The position numbers and the translations under genes are program-made. From contig NZ_AKJF01000133.1 in NCBI RefSeq assembly GCF_000282475.1, forward strand, positions 1 to 45,166: a stretch of DNA of 45,166 nt, given 5' to 3'. Below, in pieces: positions 26,467 to 35,319 of this stretch; position 1 is the first letter of the stretch, and every line of letters begins with the position of its first letter. The notes beneath the pieces were generated by a model. That model ran no database searches, was not told where the DNA came from, and was given only the letters and a program-made list of their open reading frames with translations. The DNA is from Pseudomonas sp. GM78. Its GTDB lineage: Bacteria > Pseudomonadota > Gammaproteobacteria > Pseudomonadales > Pseudomonadaceae.

Positions 26467-28176
26467 ATGACAGCTAAAGCTCAGCCTGTTTCTCACTATG
26501 ACGTGATCGTCGTCGGCTCCGGCGCAGGGGCAATGACCTCGGCGCTGTTTGCCGCCGACCAGGGTCTGTCGGTATTGGTTGTGGAAAAAAGCGACAAGTT
26601 CGGCGGCACGTCGGCGATCTCCGGCGGCGGCATCTGGATTCCCAACAACCATTATTTTGCTGCCAAGGGTGGTCAAGACAGTTTTGAACTGGCGCTGCGC
26701 TACCTCAAAGCGGCCACGGGTGAGCATGGCGATGAAAAGCGCTTGCGCGCCTACCTCAAACACGCGCCGCAGATGATCCAGGCCCTGGAACACACCAGCC
26801 ACGTGCGCTACGCCGTGGCGCAGAAATATCCCGATTATTACCCGCAACTGCCAGGCTCCCTGGCGGGCGGGCGCACCCTGGACCCGGAGTTGTTCGACAC
26901 CAGTCTGTTGGGTGACGAACTGGTGAACCTGCGCGCACCTTCACCTTCGACCCTGCTGATGGGGCGTATTGCCTGGACTGCCCGGCATGCGCACAAGGCC
27001 ATGTCCCGCTCGTTCGGCTGGCGCTTGCTGATCCTCGGCCTGATGCTGCGCTACAAGCTGGATTTCAAGTGGCGTCGCAAGAGCCGTCGCGATCGCCGCG
27101 CCGCCCTGGGCAGTTCCCTGGTTGCCTCCCTGCGCCGTTCCCTGATGGACCGCAACATCCCGTTGTGGCTCAACACCGACTTCCAGTCGCTGCTGACCGA
27201 GGATGGCCGCGTCAGTGGCGTGCAGGTCTGCCGGAACGGTGAGACGTTGCATCTGCATGCCCGGCGTGGGGTGATCTTCGGCTCTGGCGGCTTCGAGCAG
27301 AACCAGGCGCTGCGCGAGCGCTACCTGCCGCAGCCGACCCAGCGGGACTGGAGCGCCACGCCGCCGGGCAACAACACCGGCGCCGCGCTGGAGGCCGGAG
27401 TTGCGCTGGGGGCGGCAACGGCCCTGATGGACTGGGCCTGGTGGGCGCCGACCATTGCCGTGCCGGGCGAAGACAAGCCACGGGGCGTGTTTGCCGAGCG
27501 GGCATTCCCGGGGGCCCTGGTGGTCAACAGCCTGGGCCGGCGTTTCGTCAACGAGGCGGCCCCGTACCTGGAATTTGTCGACGCCATGTACCGCGACAAC
27601 CAGAACACCGGTGGGCAGTCGATACCGGCCTGGGTGATCTTCGATGGGCACTTTCGCTTCAACTACGCCATGGGGCCGTTGATGCCGGCCCAGGTCATGC
27701 CCGACAGCCGCCTGCGCAAGCAATGGCTCAATTCCCTGTACTTCAAGGCGGACAGCCTGTCGGCGCTGGCGGCGCAGATTGGCGTCGACGGTGCGGGGCT
27801 TGCGCAGACCGTGGCACGCATGAACGAGTTCGCCCGCAGTGGCGTCGATACCGACTTCGGCCGTGGCGGCAACATTTTCGACCGTTACTACGGCGACATG
27901 AATGTGAAGCCCAACCCGTGCCTGGCGCCGCTGAGCAAGGGACCGTATTACGCCATGCGCCTGGATGCTGGCGACATCGGCACCAAGGGCGGGCTGCTGA
28001 CCAACGAGCACGCCCAGGTCGTCAGTCAGGACGGCGAAGCGATTCCCGGCCTGTATGCCATTGGCAACTGCTCGGCGTCCGTGATGGGCACCAGCTATCC
28101 CGGCGCGGGCGGGACCCTCGGGCCAGCCATGACCTTTGGCTACATCGCGGCCAACCACATTGCCGCGCAACGCTGA
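26467..28176 (+). CDS. kstD: 3-oxosteroid 1-dehydrogenase (delta1-KSTD) family flavoprotein
   Basis: KstD introduces the 1,2 double bond into ring A of 3-ketosteroids with FAD, a step needed for ring opening. The 569-residue protein has the FAD motif GSGAG at 17-21, a second nucleotide-binding segment GVIFGSGGFEQN, and the C-terminal SYPGAGGTLGPAMTFGYIAA. There Y544 and G548 match the Tyr487/Gly491 pair known from Rhodococcus KstD1. A YPDYYP segment at 121-126 corresponds to the region of Tyr119. The size is within the family's range. The next gene encodes a second member of the superfamily, probably of different regiospecificity. Confidence 0.87.
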   Translation: MTAKAQPVSHYDVIVVGSGAGAMTSALFAADQGLSVLVVEKSDKFGGTSAISGGGIWIPNNHYFAAKGGQDSFELALRYLKAATGEHGDEKRLRAYLKHAPQMIQALEHTSHVRYAVAQKYPDYYPQLPGSLAGGRTLDPELFDTSLLGDELVNLRAPSPSTLLMGRIAWTARHAHKAMSRSFGWRLLILGLMLRYKLDFKWRRKSRRDRRAALGSSLVASLRRSLMDRNIPLWLNTDFQSLLTEDGRVSGVQVCRNGETLHLHARRGVIFGSGGFEQNQALRERYLPQPTQRDWSATPPGNNTGAALEAGVALGAATALMDWAWWAPTIAVPGEDKPRGVFAERAFPGALVVNSLGRRFVNEAAPYLEFVDAMYRDNQNTGGQSIPAWVIFDGHFRFNYAMGPLMPAQVMPDSRLRKQWLNSLYFKADSLSALAAQIGVDGAGLAQTVARMNEFARSGVDTDFGRGGNIFDRYYGDMNVKPNPCLAPLSKGPYYAMRLDAGDIGTKGGLLTNEHAQVVSQDGEAIPGLYAIGNCSASVMGTSYPGAGGTLGPAMTFGYIAANHIAAQR

Positions 28177-28185
28177 GGAGCTGCC

Positions 28186-29880
28186 ATGCCTGCCGCTGTG
28201 AACTCAACCTGTACCCCGATCCAGCCGGCCTTGCAGGTGGCCGACGCCGACGCCGTGCACTGGGATGATCAGTGCGACGTGCTGGTCATCGGCTGGGGGG
28301 CGGCGGGTGCCTGCGCCGCCCTCGAAGCCCGTGCCAACGGCGCCGATGTGCTGGTGGCCGATCGTTTTACCGGCGGTGGTGCCAGCGCCAAGAGCGGCGG
28401 CGTCGTCTACGCCGGCGGTGGCACCCGCCAGCAAACGGCCGCAGGCTTTGCCGACACGCCCGAGGCGATGTTCACCTACCTGCGGCACGAGACCCAGGGT
28501 GTGGTAACTGATGCCACCTTGCGGCGCTTTTGCCAAGACAGCGTGGCCAACCTGGCCTGGCTGGAAGGCCATGGCGTGCCCTATGCCCACAGCATGCCGC
28601 CGGGCGGCAAGACTTCGTACCCCTCGGACGGCCACTTTCTCTACTACTCCGGCAACGAGCTGGTGCCATCGCACCGCAATGAGCTGCCACCAGCCCCCCG
28701 CGGCCATCGCACCGTGGGCAAGGGCCAATGCGGCGCGGTGCTGTACTCGCACCTCAAGGCTGCCTGCCTGCGCAACGGTGTACGCCCCAAGCTCCAGGCG
28801 GCTGCCCGGCGCCTGGTGATTGACCCCACGGGGCAGGTGTTGGGCGCCGAACTCTGGTGCCTGCCGGCCGGCAGTGCACAGGCGCAGTTGCATGCCAGAT
28901 GGGCCACACGGGCCGAGCGCCTGCAGAACTTCGCCCCACGGTACTGCGACAAGTTGCGCCAGCGCGTGCATCAACTGGAGTGTGATTTCGCCCGTCCGCA
29001 GCTGGTACGTGCCCGACGTGGGGTGGTGCTGAGTACCGGCGGGTTCATCTTCAACCGTGAGCTGATCAGCCAGCATGCGCCAAAGTTTCGTCGCAACTTC
29101 AAGGTCGGGGCGACCGGCTGCGATGGCAGCGGCCTGCGCCTGGGGCTCAGTGCCGGCGCGGTGGGGGATCGACTGCAGCGGGTCTCGGCCTGGCGCTTCA
29201 TCAACCCGCCGCTGTGCTGGCCCAAGGGCATTGTGGTCAATACCCTCGGCCAGCGTTTCGTCAACGAAGAAGTCTACGGGGCGACGCTGGGCCAACCCCT
29301 GTGCGAAGAGCAGGGTGGCAAGGCGTGGCTGGTGCTGGATGCGCGCTTGCGCGGCCAGTCGATCAAGCAGGCGCTGTTCGCCGGTTACTGGTGGTTCCAG
29401 AGCCTGCCGGCACTGTTGCTGATGCTGCGCGGGGTGCGCAAGGGCCAGAGCATCGAGCAGTTGGCCCAGGTCACGGGCATGCGTGCCGATGTGCTGCGTG
29501 GCTCCTTGCTTGCCTACAACGCCGCCGCACGGGGTGACGCCGAAGATGCCTTCGGCAAATCCCGCGACAGCCGCCAGGTGCTCGATCAGGGGCCGTTCTA
29601 CGCCTGCGATATTTCGGTCGGCAACCCCGTTTTTCCCTTGGGCGCGCTGACCCTGGGCGGGCTCAAGGTCGATGAAGCCAGTGGCGCGGTGGTGGACGAC
29701 CAGGGGCAGCCGATCCCCGGCCTCTACGCGGCCGGGCGCACCGCCATCGGCATTCCTTCGCACCTGTACGTCAGCGGCCTGTCGCTGGCCGATTGTGTGT
29801 TTTCCGGGCGGCGTGCCGGGCGGTCGCTGACGACTGCCGGGACCCGCGTCGAAGTCGAACCCAGCGAGCAATTGATATGA
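28186..29880 (+). CDS. 3-oxo-5alpha-steroid 4-dehydrogenase-like flavoprotein
   Basis: This 564-residue FAD enzyme belongs to the same superfamily as KstD. It carries the features of 3-ketosteroid delta4(5alpha)-dehydrogenase, which introduces the 4,5 double bond into 5alpha-reduced 3-ketosteroids. The FAD motif GWGAAG is at 36-41. Near the C-terminus, SHLYVSGLSLADCVFSGRRAG places Y528 and S530 where the Rhodococcus jostii enzyme has Tyr466/Ser468. Y364 in the NEEVYGAT segment fits its Tyr319. The gene starts nine bases after kstD, and its stop overlaps the start of the next gene by four bases, so translation is coupled. Confidence 0.82.
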   Translation: MPAAVNSTCTPIQPALQVADADAVHWDDQCDVLVIGWGAAGACAALEARANGADVLVADRFTGGGASAKSGGVVYAGGGTRQQTAAGFADTPEAMFTYLRHETQGVVTDATLRRFCQDSVANLAWLEGHGVPYAHSMPPGGKTSYPSDGHFLYYSGNELVPSHRNELPPAPRGHRTVGKGQCGAVLYSHLKAACLRNGVRPKLQAAARRLVIDPTGQVLGAELWCLPAGSAQAQLHARWATRAERLQNFAPRYCDKLRQRVHQLECDFARPQLVRARRGVVLSTGGFIFNRELISQHAPKFRRNFKVGATGCDGSGLRLGLSAGAVGDRLQRVSAWRFINPPLCWPKGIVVNTLGQRFVNEEVYGATLGQPLCEEQGGKAWLVLDARLRGQSIKQALFAGYWWFQSLPALLLMLRGVRKGQSIEQLAQVTGMRADVLRGSLLAYNAAARGDAEDAFGKSRDSRQVLDQGPFYACDISVGNPVFPLGALTLGGLKVDEASGAVVDDQGQPIPGLYAAGRTAIGIPSHLYVSGLSLADCVFSGRRAGRSLTTAGTRVEVEPSEQLI

Positions 29881-30905
29881 GCCTGGACTACCTGACAGTG
29901 CGCGTGGCGCGCGTGATTGAAGAGACCGCCGACAGCCGCTCCCTGGAGTTCGAGCTGCCAGAGGCGCTGGCGCAACGTTTCCGTTATCGCCCCGGGCAAT
30001 TCCTGACCCTGCGGGTGCCGCACCAGGGCGGCTGGCTGCCACGCTGCTATTCGCTGTCGAGCACACCGCTGCTCGATGAGCCGCTGCGCGTCACGATCAA
30101 GCGGGTGCGCGACGGGCGCGCCTCGAACTGGCTGTGCGACGCCGTGCAGGCGGGTGACAGCCTGCAGGTGCTGGTGCCGGCCGGGGTCTTTGTACCGCGC
30201 CAGCTGGACACTGACCTGCTGTTGTTCGGCGGCGGCAGCGGCGTGACCCCGTTGCTGTCGATCTTGCGTTCGGCGCTGTTGACGGGTTCCGGGCGGATCC
30301 TGCTGATCTACGCCAACCGTGACGAAGCCTCGGTGATCTTTCGCGACTCGCTCAAGGCCCTGGCCAGTGCGCACCCGCAGCGCTTGCAGGTGGTGCACTG
30401 GCTCGACTCGGTGCAAGGCATTCCGGCGGTGAGCCAGCTGGCGGAACTGGCCCGGCCGTTTGCGCGAGCCGAAGCGTTTATCTGCGGTCCCGGACCGTTC
30501 ATGGATGCCGCCGTCAGCGCCTTGCAGAGCCTGGATATGCCCACCGCGCAGATCCATGTCGAACGTTTCGTTTCCCTGCCCGAAGAGGGCGCGGTCACGG
30601 CGCCGGTCATCGTCGATACCAACCAGCCGGCCAGCCAGCTTTCGGTGCGCCTGGACGGTGAAGAATTCGAGGTGCCTTGCGCCGAAGGCGAAACCCTGCT
30701 CGATGCCATGCGCCGGGCGGGTCTGAAACCGCCAAGTTCCTGCCTGGTCGGCTCCTGCGCCACCTGCATGTGTACCGTCGAAAGTGGCGAAGTGCAGATG
30801 CTGCGCAACGATGCCCTTGATCAACAGGAAATGGACCAGGGCTGGACGCTGGCGTGCCAGTCCCTGGCCCGCAGCGAGCACCTGCGGGTGCTCTTTCCCG
30901 AATAA
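29877..30905 (+). CDS. kshB: Ferredoxin-NAD(P)H reductase with C-terminal [2Fe-2S] domain, KshB-like
   Basis: The 342-residue protein has an FAD domain (RCYSLSS at 56-62), an NAD(P)H domain (GGGSGVTP at 118-125, CGPGPFM at 203-209), and a plant-type [2Fe-2S] domain with cysteines C289, C294, C297 and C327. This order and size match KshB, the reductase of 3-ketosteroid 9alpha-hydroxylase, and the PaaE/HmpX family in general. Its ATG overlaps the previous stop (ATGA). No Rieske oxygenase KshA is encoded in the window, so its oxygenase partner must lie elsewhere, or it serves another oxygenase. Confidence 0.82.
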   Translation: MSLDYLTVRVARVIEETADSRSLEFELPEALAQRFRYRPGQFLTLRVPHQGGWLPRCYSLSSTPLLDEPLRVTIKRVRDGRASNWLCDAVQAGDSLQVLVPAGVFVPRQLDTDLLLFGGGSGVTPLLSILRSALLTGSGRILLIYANRDEASVIFRDSLKALASAHPQRLQVVHWLDSVQGIPAVSQLAELARPFARAEAFICGPGPFMDAAVSALQSLDMPTAQIHVERFVSLPEEGAVTAPVIVDTNQPASQLSVRLDGEEFEVPCAEGETLLDAMRRAGLKPPSSCLVGSCATCMCTVESGEVQMLRNDALDQQEMDQGWTLACQSLARSEHLRVLFPE

Positions 30906-30927
30906 CCCGATAGCCGAGTTTGTCACT

Positions 30928-32559
30928 ATGACCGCATGTTCCGCATTACCGGGCACCTTGACTGCCTGGAACCCGTTGCCCTTGTCGATTCCCGCCTTGC
31001 TGTTCGCCAGTGCCGAACGCTTCGCCGGCCGGGCGGCCATCGAGCAAGACGGTATAGCCACCGATTACCGTGATTTACCGGCATTGGCGCTCGGTGTCTG
31101 CCGCAGCCTGATGGCACTGGGAATCGAGGCGGGCGACCGCGTGGCGATCTGGGCACCGAACTGCCGCGATTGGGTGATCGCAGCCTTGGGCGTGCATTGC
31201 GCAGGGGCGGTACTGGTACCGATCAACACCCGCATGAAAGGTGCGGAGGCCGCCGACATCCTGACCCGCAGCCAGGCGCGTGTGTTGTTGATGCAGGGCG
31301 AGTTTCTCGGCCTGGACTACCAGGCGATGCTGGCGCCGCTACGCCCGGCCAGCCTGGAGCAACTGGTGGTCATGGGGCTGGCGCAACCGCGGTTGACCAC
31401 CGACCTTGGCTGGGACGGTTTTCTCGCCAGGGGCGAGCCGGTCAGTGAGGTGCAAGCCCGCCAGCGTGCGGTGGCGGTCGGTCCGCGGCACTTGTCGGAC
31501 TTGCTGTTCACCTCAGGCACCACGGGCAAACCCAAGGGGGTGATGAGCGCCCATGGGCAAACCCTGCGCGCGTACAACGAATACGTCAGGGTGATTGGCC
31601 TGCAGCCCGGTGACCGTTACCTGATCATCAACCCGTTTTTCCATGCCTTTGGCTACAAGGCCGGCTGGCTGACCTGCCTGCTGGCCGGTGCGACCATCCT
31701 GCCCCATGCGGTGTTCGACGCCGAAGCGGTGTTCCAGCGCATCGCCGCCGAGCGCATCAGCGTACTGCCGGGGCCCCCGACGCTGTACCTGTCGATGCTG
31801 GCGCACCCGCGCCTGGCCGAGACCGACCTGTCGAGCCTGCGCATTGCCGTGACCGGATCATCGACCATCCCGCCGGTGCTGATCGAACGCATGCGCAAGG
31901 AACTGGGAGTCGCCGTGGTGACCACTGCCTACGGCCTGACCGAATGTGGCGGCCTGGCAACCATCTGCAACCCGGATGATCCCGCCGACATCGTCGCCGC
32001 CACCAGCGGGCGGGCGATCGAAGGCACCGAAGTGTGCATCCGTTCGGCTGACAACCAGCCCGTGGCGGCGGGGGAGTCGGGGGAAATCTGCCTGCGCGGT
32101 TTCCACGTGATGCAGGGTTACTTCAACGACCCCGAGGCCACGGCCCAGGCCATCGATGCCGACGGCTGGCTGCACACCGGTGATATCGGCAACCTGGATG
32201 CCGAGGGTAACCTGCAGATCACCGACCGGCTCAAGGACATGTTCATCGTCGGCGGCTTCAACTGTTACCCGGCAGAGATCGAGGCGGGGCTGATCGAACA
32301 CTCGGCCATCGCCCAGGTGGCGGTGATCGGGGTGGCGGATGAGCGCATGGGAGAAGTGGGTTGCGCCTGCGTGGTGTTGCGCCAGGGCCGGGAACTGGAC
32401 GAGCCATCGCTGATCGCCTGGGCGAGGGAGCGCATGGCCAACTACAAGGTGCCGCGCCAGGTGCGGTTCTTCGAGGCGCTGCCGGTGAACGCCTCGAACA
32501 AGGTGGTCAAGAGCGAGTTGCGCGCAGCAGTGGCGGGCCAGGCCCGCTCCTGCCCTTAG
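30928..32559 (+). CDS. fadD3: FadD3-type acyl-CoA synthetase
   Basis: This 543-residue adenylate-forming ligase activates a carboxylic acid to its CoA thioester. The P-loop LLFTSGTTGKPKGV is at about 192-205, and the GWLHTGDIG and ITDRLKDM motifs and the catalytic K525 (NASNKVV) are all present. The NPFFHAFGYKAGWLTCLLAGATI and VLPGPPTLY segments are strikingly like FadD3. FadD3 activates the indanedione propanoate (HIP) left after steroid rings A and B are removed. The ATG at 30928 is preferred because the upstream extension of the frame lies inside the reductase gene. It ends convergently with the enoyl-CoA hydratase gene, overlapping by four bases. Confidence 0.83.
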   Translation: MTACSALPGTLTAWNPLPLSIPALLFASAERFAGRAAIEQDGIATDYRDLPALALGVCRSLMALGIEAGDRVAIWAPNCRDWVIAALGVHCAGAVLVPINTRMKGAEAADILTRSQARVLLMQGEFLGLDYQAMLAPLRPASLEQLVVMGLAQPRLTTDLGWDGFLARGEPVSEVQARQRAVAVGPRHLSDLLFTSGTTGKPKGVMSAHGQTLRAYNEYVRVIGLQPGDRYLIINPFFHAFGYKAGWLTCLLAGATILPHAVFDAEAVFQRIAAERISVLPGPPTLYLSMLAHPRLAETDLSSLRIAVTGSSTIPPVLIERMRKELGVAVVTTAYGLTECGGLATICNPDDPADIVAATSGRAIEGTEVCIRSADNQPVAAGESGEICLRGFHVMQGYFNDPEATAQAIDADGWLHTGDIGNLDAEGNLQITDRLKDMFIVGGFNCYPAEIEAGLIEHSAIAQVAVIGVADERMGEVGCACVVLRQGRELDEPSLIAWARERMANYKVPRQVRFFEALPVNASNKVVKSELRAAVAGQARSCP

Positions 32560-33341
32560 CGGCCCTCGAACTGCGCAGGCCTTTTCTCGATAAAGGCCTG
32601 CATCCCTTCCTTCTGGTCCCGCGAGGCGAACAGCAAGGCATTGGCCTTGCGCTCCAGCGCGAGGCCGGTCTCCAGCGGAGCATCCATGCCCGCGAGTATG
32701 ACTTCCTTGATCTGTTCGGCGGCCAGCGGCGGCATGGCGGCAATCAGCTGGGCCAGTTTCAGGGCATGGGTTTGTACCTGATCGTCATCCACCACCTCGC
32801 TGACCAGGCCGCTGACCCAGGCTTCTTCGGCGGTAATCGGCTGCCCGGTCAGGGCCATGCGCATGGCCTTGGCCTTGCCTACCGCGCGTACCAGGCGCTG
32901 GGTGCCACCAATGCCGGGCATGATGCCGATGCGGATCTCCGGTTGGCAAAACCGCGCGCTGCGCCCGGCCACGATGATGTCGGCGAGCATGGCCAGCTCG
33001 CAGCCACCGCCATAGGCGTAGCCGCACACGGCCGCTATCACGGGCTTGGGGCAATGCTGGATGGGTGCCCAGACCCGCTCGGTATGGCGCTGGTAGATAT
33101 CGATCGGGCCGACCCCGGCCAGGCTGTTGATATCGCCACCGGCGGCGAACACCTTGTCGCCTCCGGTCAAGAGGATGCAGCGCACCTCGGGATTGTCCCC
33201 CAGTTCGCTGAAGTACTGCGACAGCAGGGCCTGCAGCTCAAGGCTCAGGGCGTTGGTGGCGTGTGGGCGGTTAAGCCGCAGCAGGGCGACACCGGGGGTC
33301 GGGTACTCCAGCAGTACCGGCGCGGGCAGTGAGTCGGACAT
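32556..33341 (-). CDS. Enoyl-CoA hydratase/isomerase family protein
   Basis: The 261-residue crotonase-fold protein starts at the ATG behind GAGG; a TTG two codons upstream is less likely. Both glutamates of true hydratases are present, E115 in GGGCELAM and E135 in CQPEIRIGIMPG, along with the oxyanion-hole segment FAAGGDINSL. It should hydrate an enoyl-CoA in steroid side-chain or ring C/D oxidation. The mycobacterial ring-opening enzyme EchA20 is a more distant alternative. The gene is divergent from the SDR operon, sharing the control region with operator B. Confidence 0.87.
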   Translation of the reverse strand: MSDSLPAPVLLEYPTPGVALLRLNRPHATNALSLELQALLSQYFSELGDNPEVRCILLTGGDKVFAAGGDINSLAGVGPIDIYQRHTERVWAPIQHCPKPVIAAVCGYAYGGGCELAMLADIIVAGRSARFCQPEIRIGIMPGIGGTQRLVRAVGKAKAMRMALTGQPITAEEAWVSGLVSEVVDDDQVQTHALKLAQLIAAMPPLAAEQIKEVILAGMDAPLETGLALERKANALLFASRDQKEGMQAFIEKRPAQFEGR

Positions 33342-33416
33342 GGTCAACCTCAGGTCATGGGCACCAGCGGGCGGGCGCCGTTTGGCGGATTGTTGCGAGC
33401 GCGGCGCGCCGCTTCA

Positions 33417-33460
33417 TCGTCCGTTCAGACGACGTGGCCGGGCGACTTTGTCCCTAGAGT
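33417..33460 (+). promoter_or_regulatory. Putative operator B with promoter of the side-chain operon
   Basis: TCGTCC-GTTC-AGACGA at 33417-33432 differs from operator A by one arm base. A -10-like TAGAGT at 33455-33460 follows after exactly 22 nt, the same distance as at operator A. The site lies between the divergent enoyl-CoA hydratase and SDR genes. On the minus strand an AACAAT hexamer at 33389-33394 is similarly spaced, so both directions may be driven. Confidence 0.6.
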
Positions 33461-33490
33461 GATCCTCAACACAAGCATGAGGAGCGTGCC

Positions 33491-34276
33491 ATGAGTGGTC
33501 ACTCGGGGCTGGATTACAACGGCAAGGTGGTATTGGTCACCGGCGGAACCAAAGGCATAGGTGCGGGCATTGCCCGTAGCTTTCTCGCCGCGGGTGCCAG
33601 GGTGATCGTGTGTGGGCGCAACGCGCCGGAACAATTGCCAGGCGTGGAGGGCGCACGGGCGGACTTCATCGCCGCCGACGTGCGAGACCAGGTCTCCCTG
33701 CAATGCCTGTTCGACACTATCCGCAGCGACTACGGGCGCCTCGACGTGCTGATCAACAACGCCGGTGGCAGCCCGTCAGCCGACGCCGCGAGCGCCTCGC
33801 CGCGGTTTCATGAGGGGATCATCCGCCTCAACCTGATTGCCCCGCTCAACGTCGCCCAGCAAGCCAACCTGATGATGCAAACCCAGGACGAGGGCGGTTG
33901 CATCGTCTTTATCGGCAGCATCAGCGGGCTGCGCGCCTCGCCGGGCACCGCGGCCTATGGTGCGGCCAAGGCCGGGGTACTGGCGCTGGTGCAATCGCTG
34001 GCAGCGGAATGGGCGCCCAAGGTGCGGGTTGTGGCCGTGAGCCCGGGGCTGGTGCGTACCGAACTTTCACACGTGCACTACGGCGATGAAGCCGGTATCG
34101 CCGCCGTCAGTGCCGGTATCCCGGCAGGACGCATGGCCCTGCCGGAGGATATCGGCAATGCCTGTCTGTACATCGCGTCCAGGCTGGCTGGTTACGCCAG
34201 TGGATGCAATTTGTTGCTACATGGCGGCGGTGAACGCCCGGCTTATCTCAGTGCGGCGCAGGTCGCGCCGCACTGA
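33491..34276 (+). CDS. SDR-family oxidoreductase
   Basis: This 261-residue short-chain dehydrogenase has TGGTKGIG at 17-24, NNAGG at 89-93 and the catalytic S143, Y156 and K160. It leads the side-chain operon behind an AGGAG site. In actinobacterial steroid regulons, similar SDRs sit with the igr and FadD3 genes and oxidise ring-D or indane hydroxyls (IpdF and its neighbours). Sequence alone does not fix the position or the direction of the reaction. Confidence 0.8.
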   Translation: MSGHSGLDYNGKVVLVTGGTKGIGAGIARSFLAAGARVIVCGRNAPEQLPGVEGARADFIAADVRDQVSLQCLFDTIRSDYGRLDVLINNAGGSPSADAASASPRFHEGIIRLNLIAPLNVAQQANLMMQTQDEGGCIVFIGSISGLRASPGTAAYGAAKAGVLALVQSLAAEWAPKVRVVAVSPGLVRTELSHVHYGDEAGIAAVSAGIPAGRMALPEDIGNACLYIASRLAGYASGCNLLLHGGGERPAYLSAAQVAPH

Positions 34277-34333
34277 TCGACCCACGTCGGCGTTGCAGTA
34301 CCGGGCGCCGCTTTGAACACGCAGGAGACGAAC

Positions 34334-35311
34334 TTGGCTGATCCAGAATTGCTATCCAAAGTACGCGCCCTGGTTGGGCGCCAATACGGTCGCGTGAACG
34401 CCTGGGATGAAGTGAACGCACCGATGATTCGCCAGTGGTGCGAAGTCATCGGCCTTGAAAATCCGCTCTACACCGACCCCTTGACGGCAGCCAGCAGCTG
34501 CAACGACGGGATTATCGCGCCGCCACCCATGCTGCAGATCTGGTGCATGGAAGGCTTCCACATCAACAACTACGCCCCGGGCTCGACCACCGAGAACCCG
34601 TATGAAGTGCTTGGACTGATGGATGCCTACGGCTATCCGTCGGTGGTGGCGGTGAACTCCGAGCTGACCTTCGAACGCAACCTGCGCCTGGGTGAAAAGC
34701 TCTACTACACCACGCGCCTGGAGTCGGTCGGCGATGAAAAGACCACGGGCCTTGGCACCGGCTTTTTCGTCACCCTGGTCATGACCTACTTCTCGCAACA
34801 GGCCGCTGGCGACGAAAAGGTCGGCGAGCTGTTGTTCCGGGTCTTCAAGTTCCGCCCGGCCAGCGTGGAAAAGGTCGAGGCGCAGCCCCAGGCGAGCGTC
34901 GAACCGGTGGTGGCCAAGCGGCCGACCCCCGGCATGAGCGACGACACGCGGTTTTTCTGGGAAGGCTGCAAGCAAGGCCAGCTGTTGATCCAGCGCTGCA
35001 CCCAGTGCGCCACCTTGCGGCATCCGCCGGCACCGGTGTGTATCGAGTGTCACTCGTTCGACTGGGACACCCTGCAAGCCAGCGGCAAGGGGCGGTTGTA
35101 TTCCTTTGTGGTGATGCACTACCCGCAAGTGGCGCCATTCGATCATCCCAATCCGATCGGCCTGATCGAGCTGGACGAAGGCGTGCGCCTGATCGCCGGC
35201 CTGGTGGGCGTCAAGCGTGAAGACATCAGCATCGGCCAGCGTTTGCAGGTCGAATTCCAGACCTTCGACGACGATCTGGCGTTGCCGATGTTCCGGCCGT
35301 TGGCAGAGTAG
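34334..35311 (+). CDS. chsH2: Two-domain MaoC/DUF35 protein, ChsH2-like hydratase subunit
   Basis: Residues 1 to about 170 form a MaoC-like hot-dog domain. Residues from about 200 form a DUF35 module: a zinc ribbon with C222, C225, C236 and C239, followed by an OB fold. This is the layout of mycobacterial ChsH2, which pairs with ChsH1 to hydrate the last three-carbon steroid side chain. Its DUF35 part docks the Ltp2 aldolase. The predicted start is a TTG at 34334, six bases after AGGAG; another TTG at 34313 lacks this spacing. The ChsH1-like and Ltp2-like genes follow in the same operon. Confidence 0.85.
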   Translation: MADPELLSKVRALVGRQYGRVNAWDEVNAPMIRQWCEVIGLENPLYTDPLTAASSCNDGIIAPPPMLQIWCMEGFHINNYAPGSTTENPYEVLGLMDAYGYPSVVAVNSELTFERNLRLGEKLYYTTRLESVGDEKTTGLGTGFFVTLVMTYFSQQAAGDEKVGELLFRVFKFRPASVEKVEAQPQASVEPVVAKRPTPGMSDDTRFFWEGCKQGQLLIQRCTQCATLRHPPAPVCIECHSFDWDTLQASGKGRLYSFVVMHYPQVAPFDHPNPIGLIELDEGVRLIAGLVGVKREDISIGQRLQVEFQTFDDDLALPMFRPLAE

Positions 35312-35319
35312 GGGGCGGT

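Noticed and set aside
28204-30066. A 620-codon open frame opposite the delta4(5alpha)-dehydrogenase and reductase genes
   Set aside because: The plus strand encodes two clear flavoproteins here with motifs and coupled starts. The antisense frame shows only low-complexity sequence.
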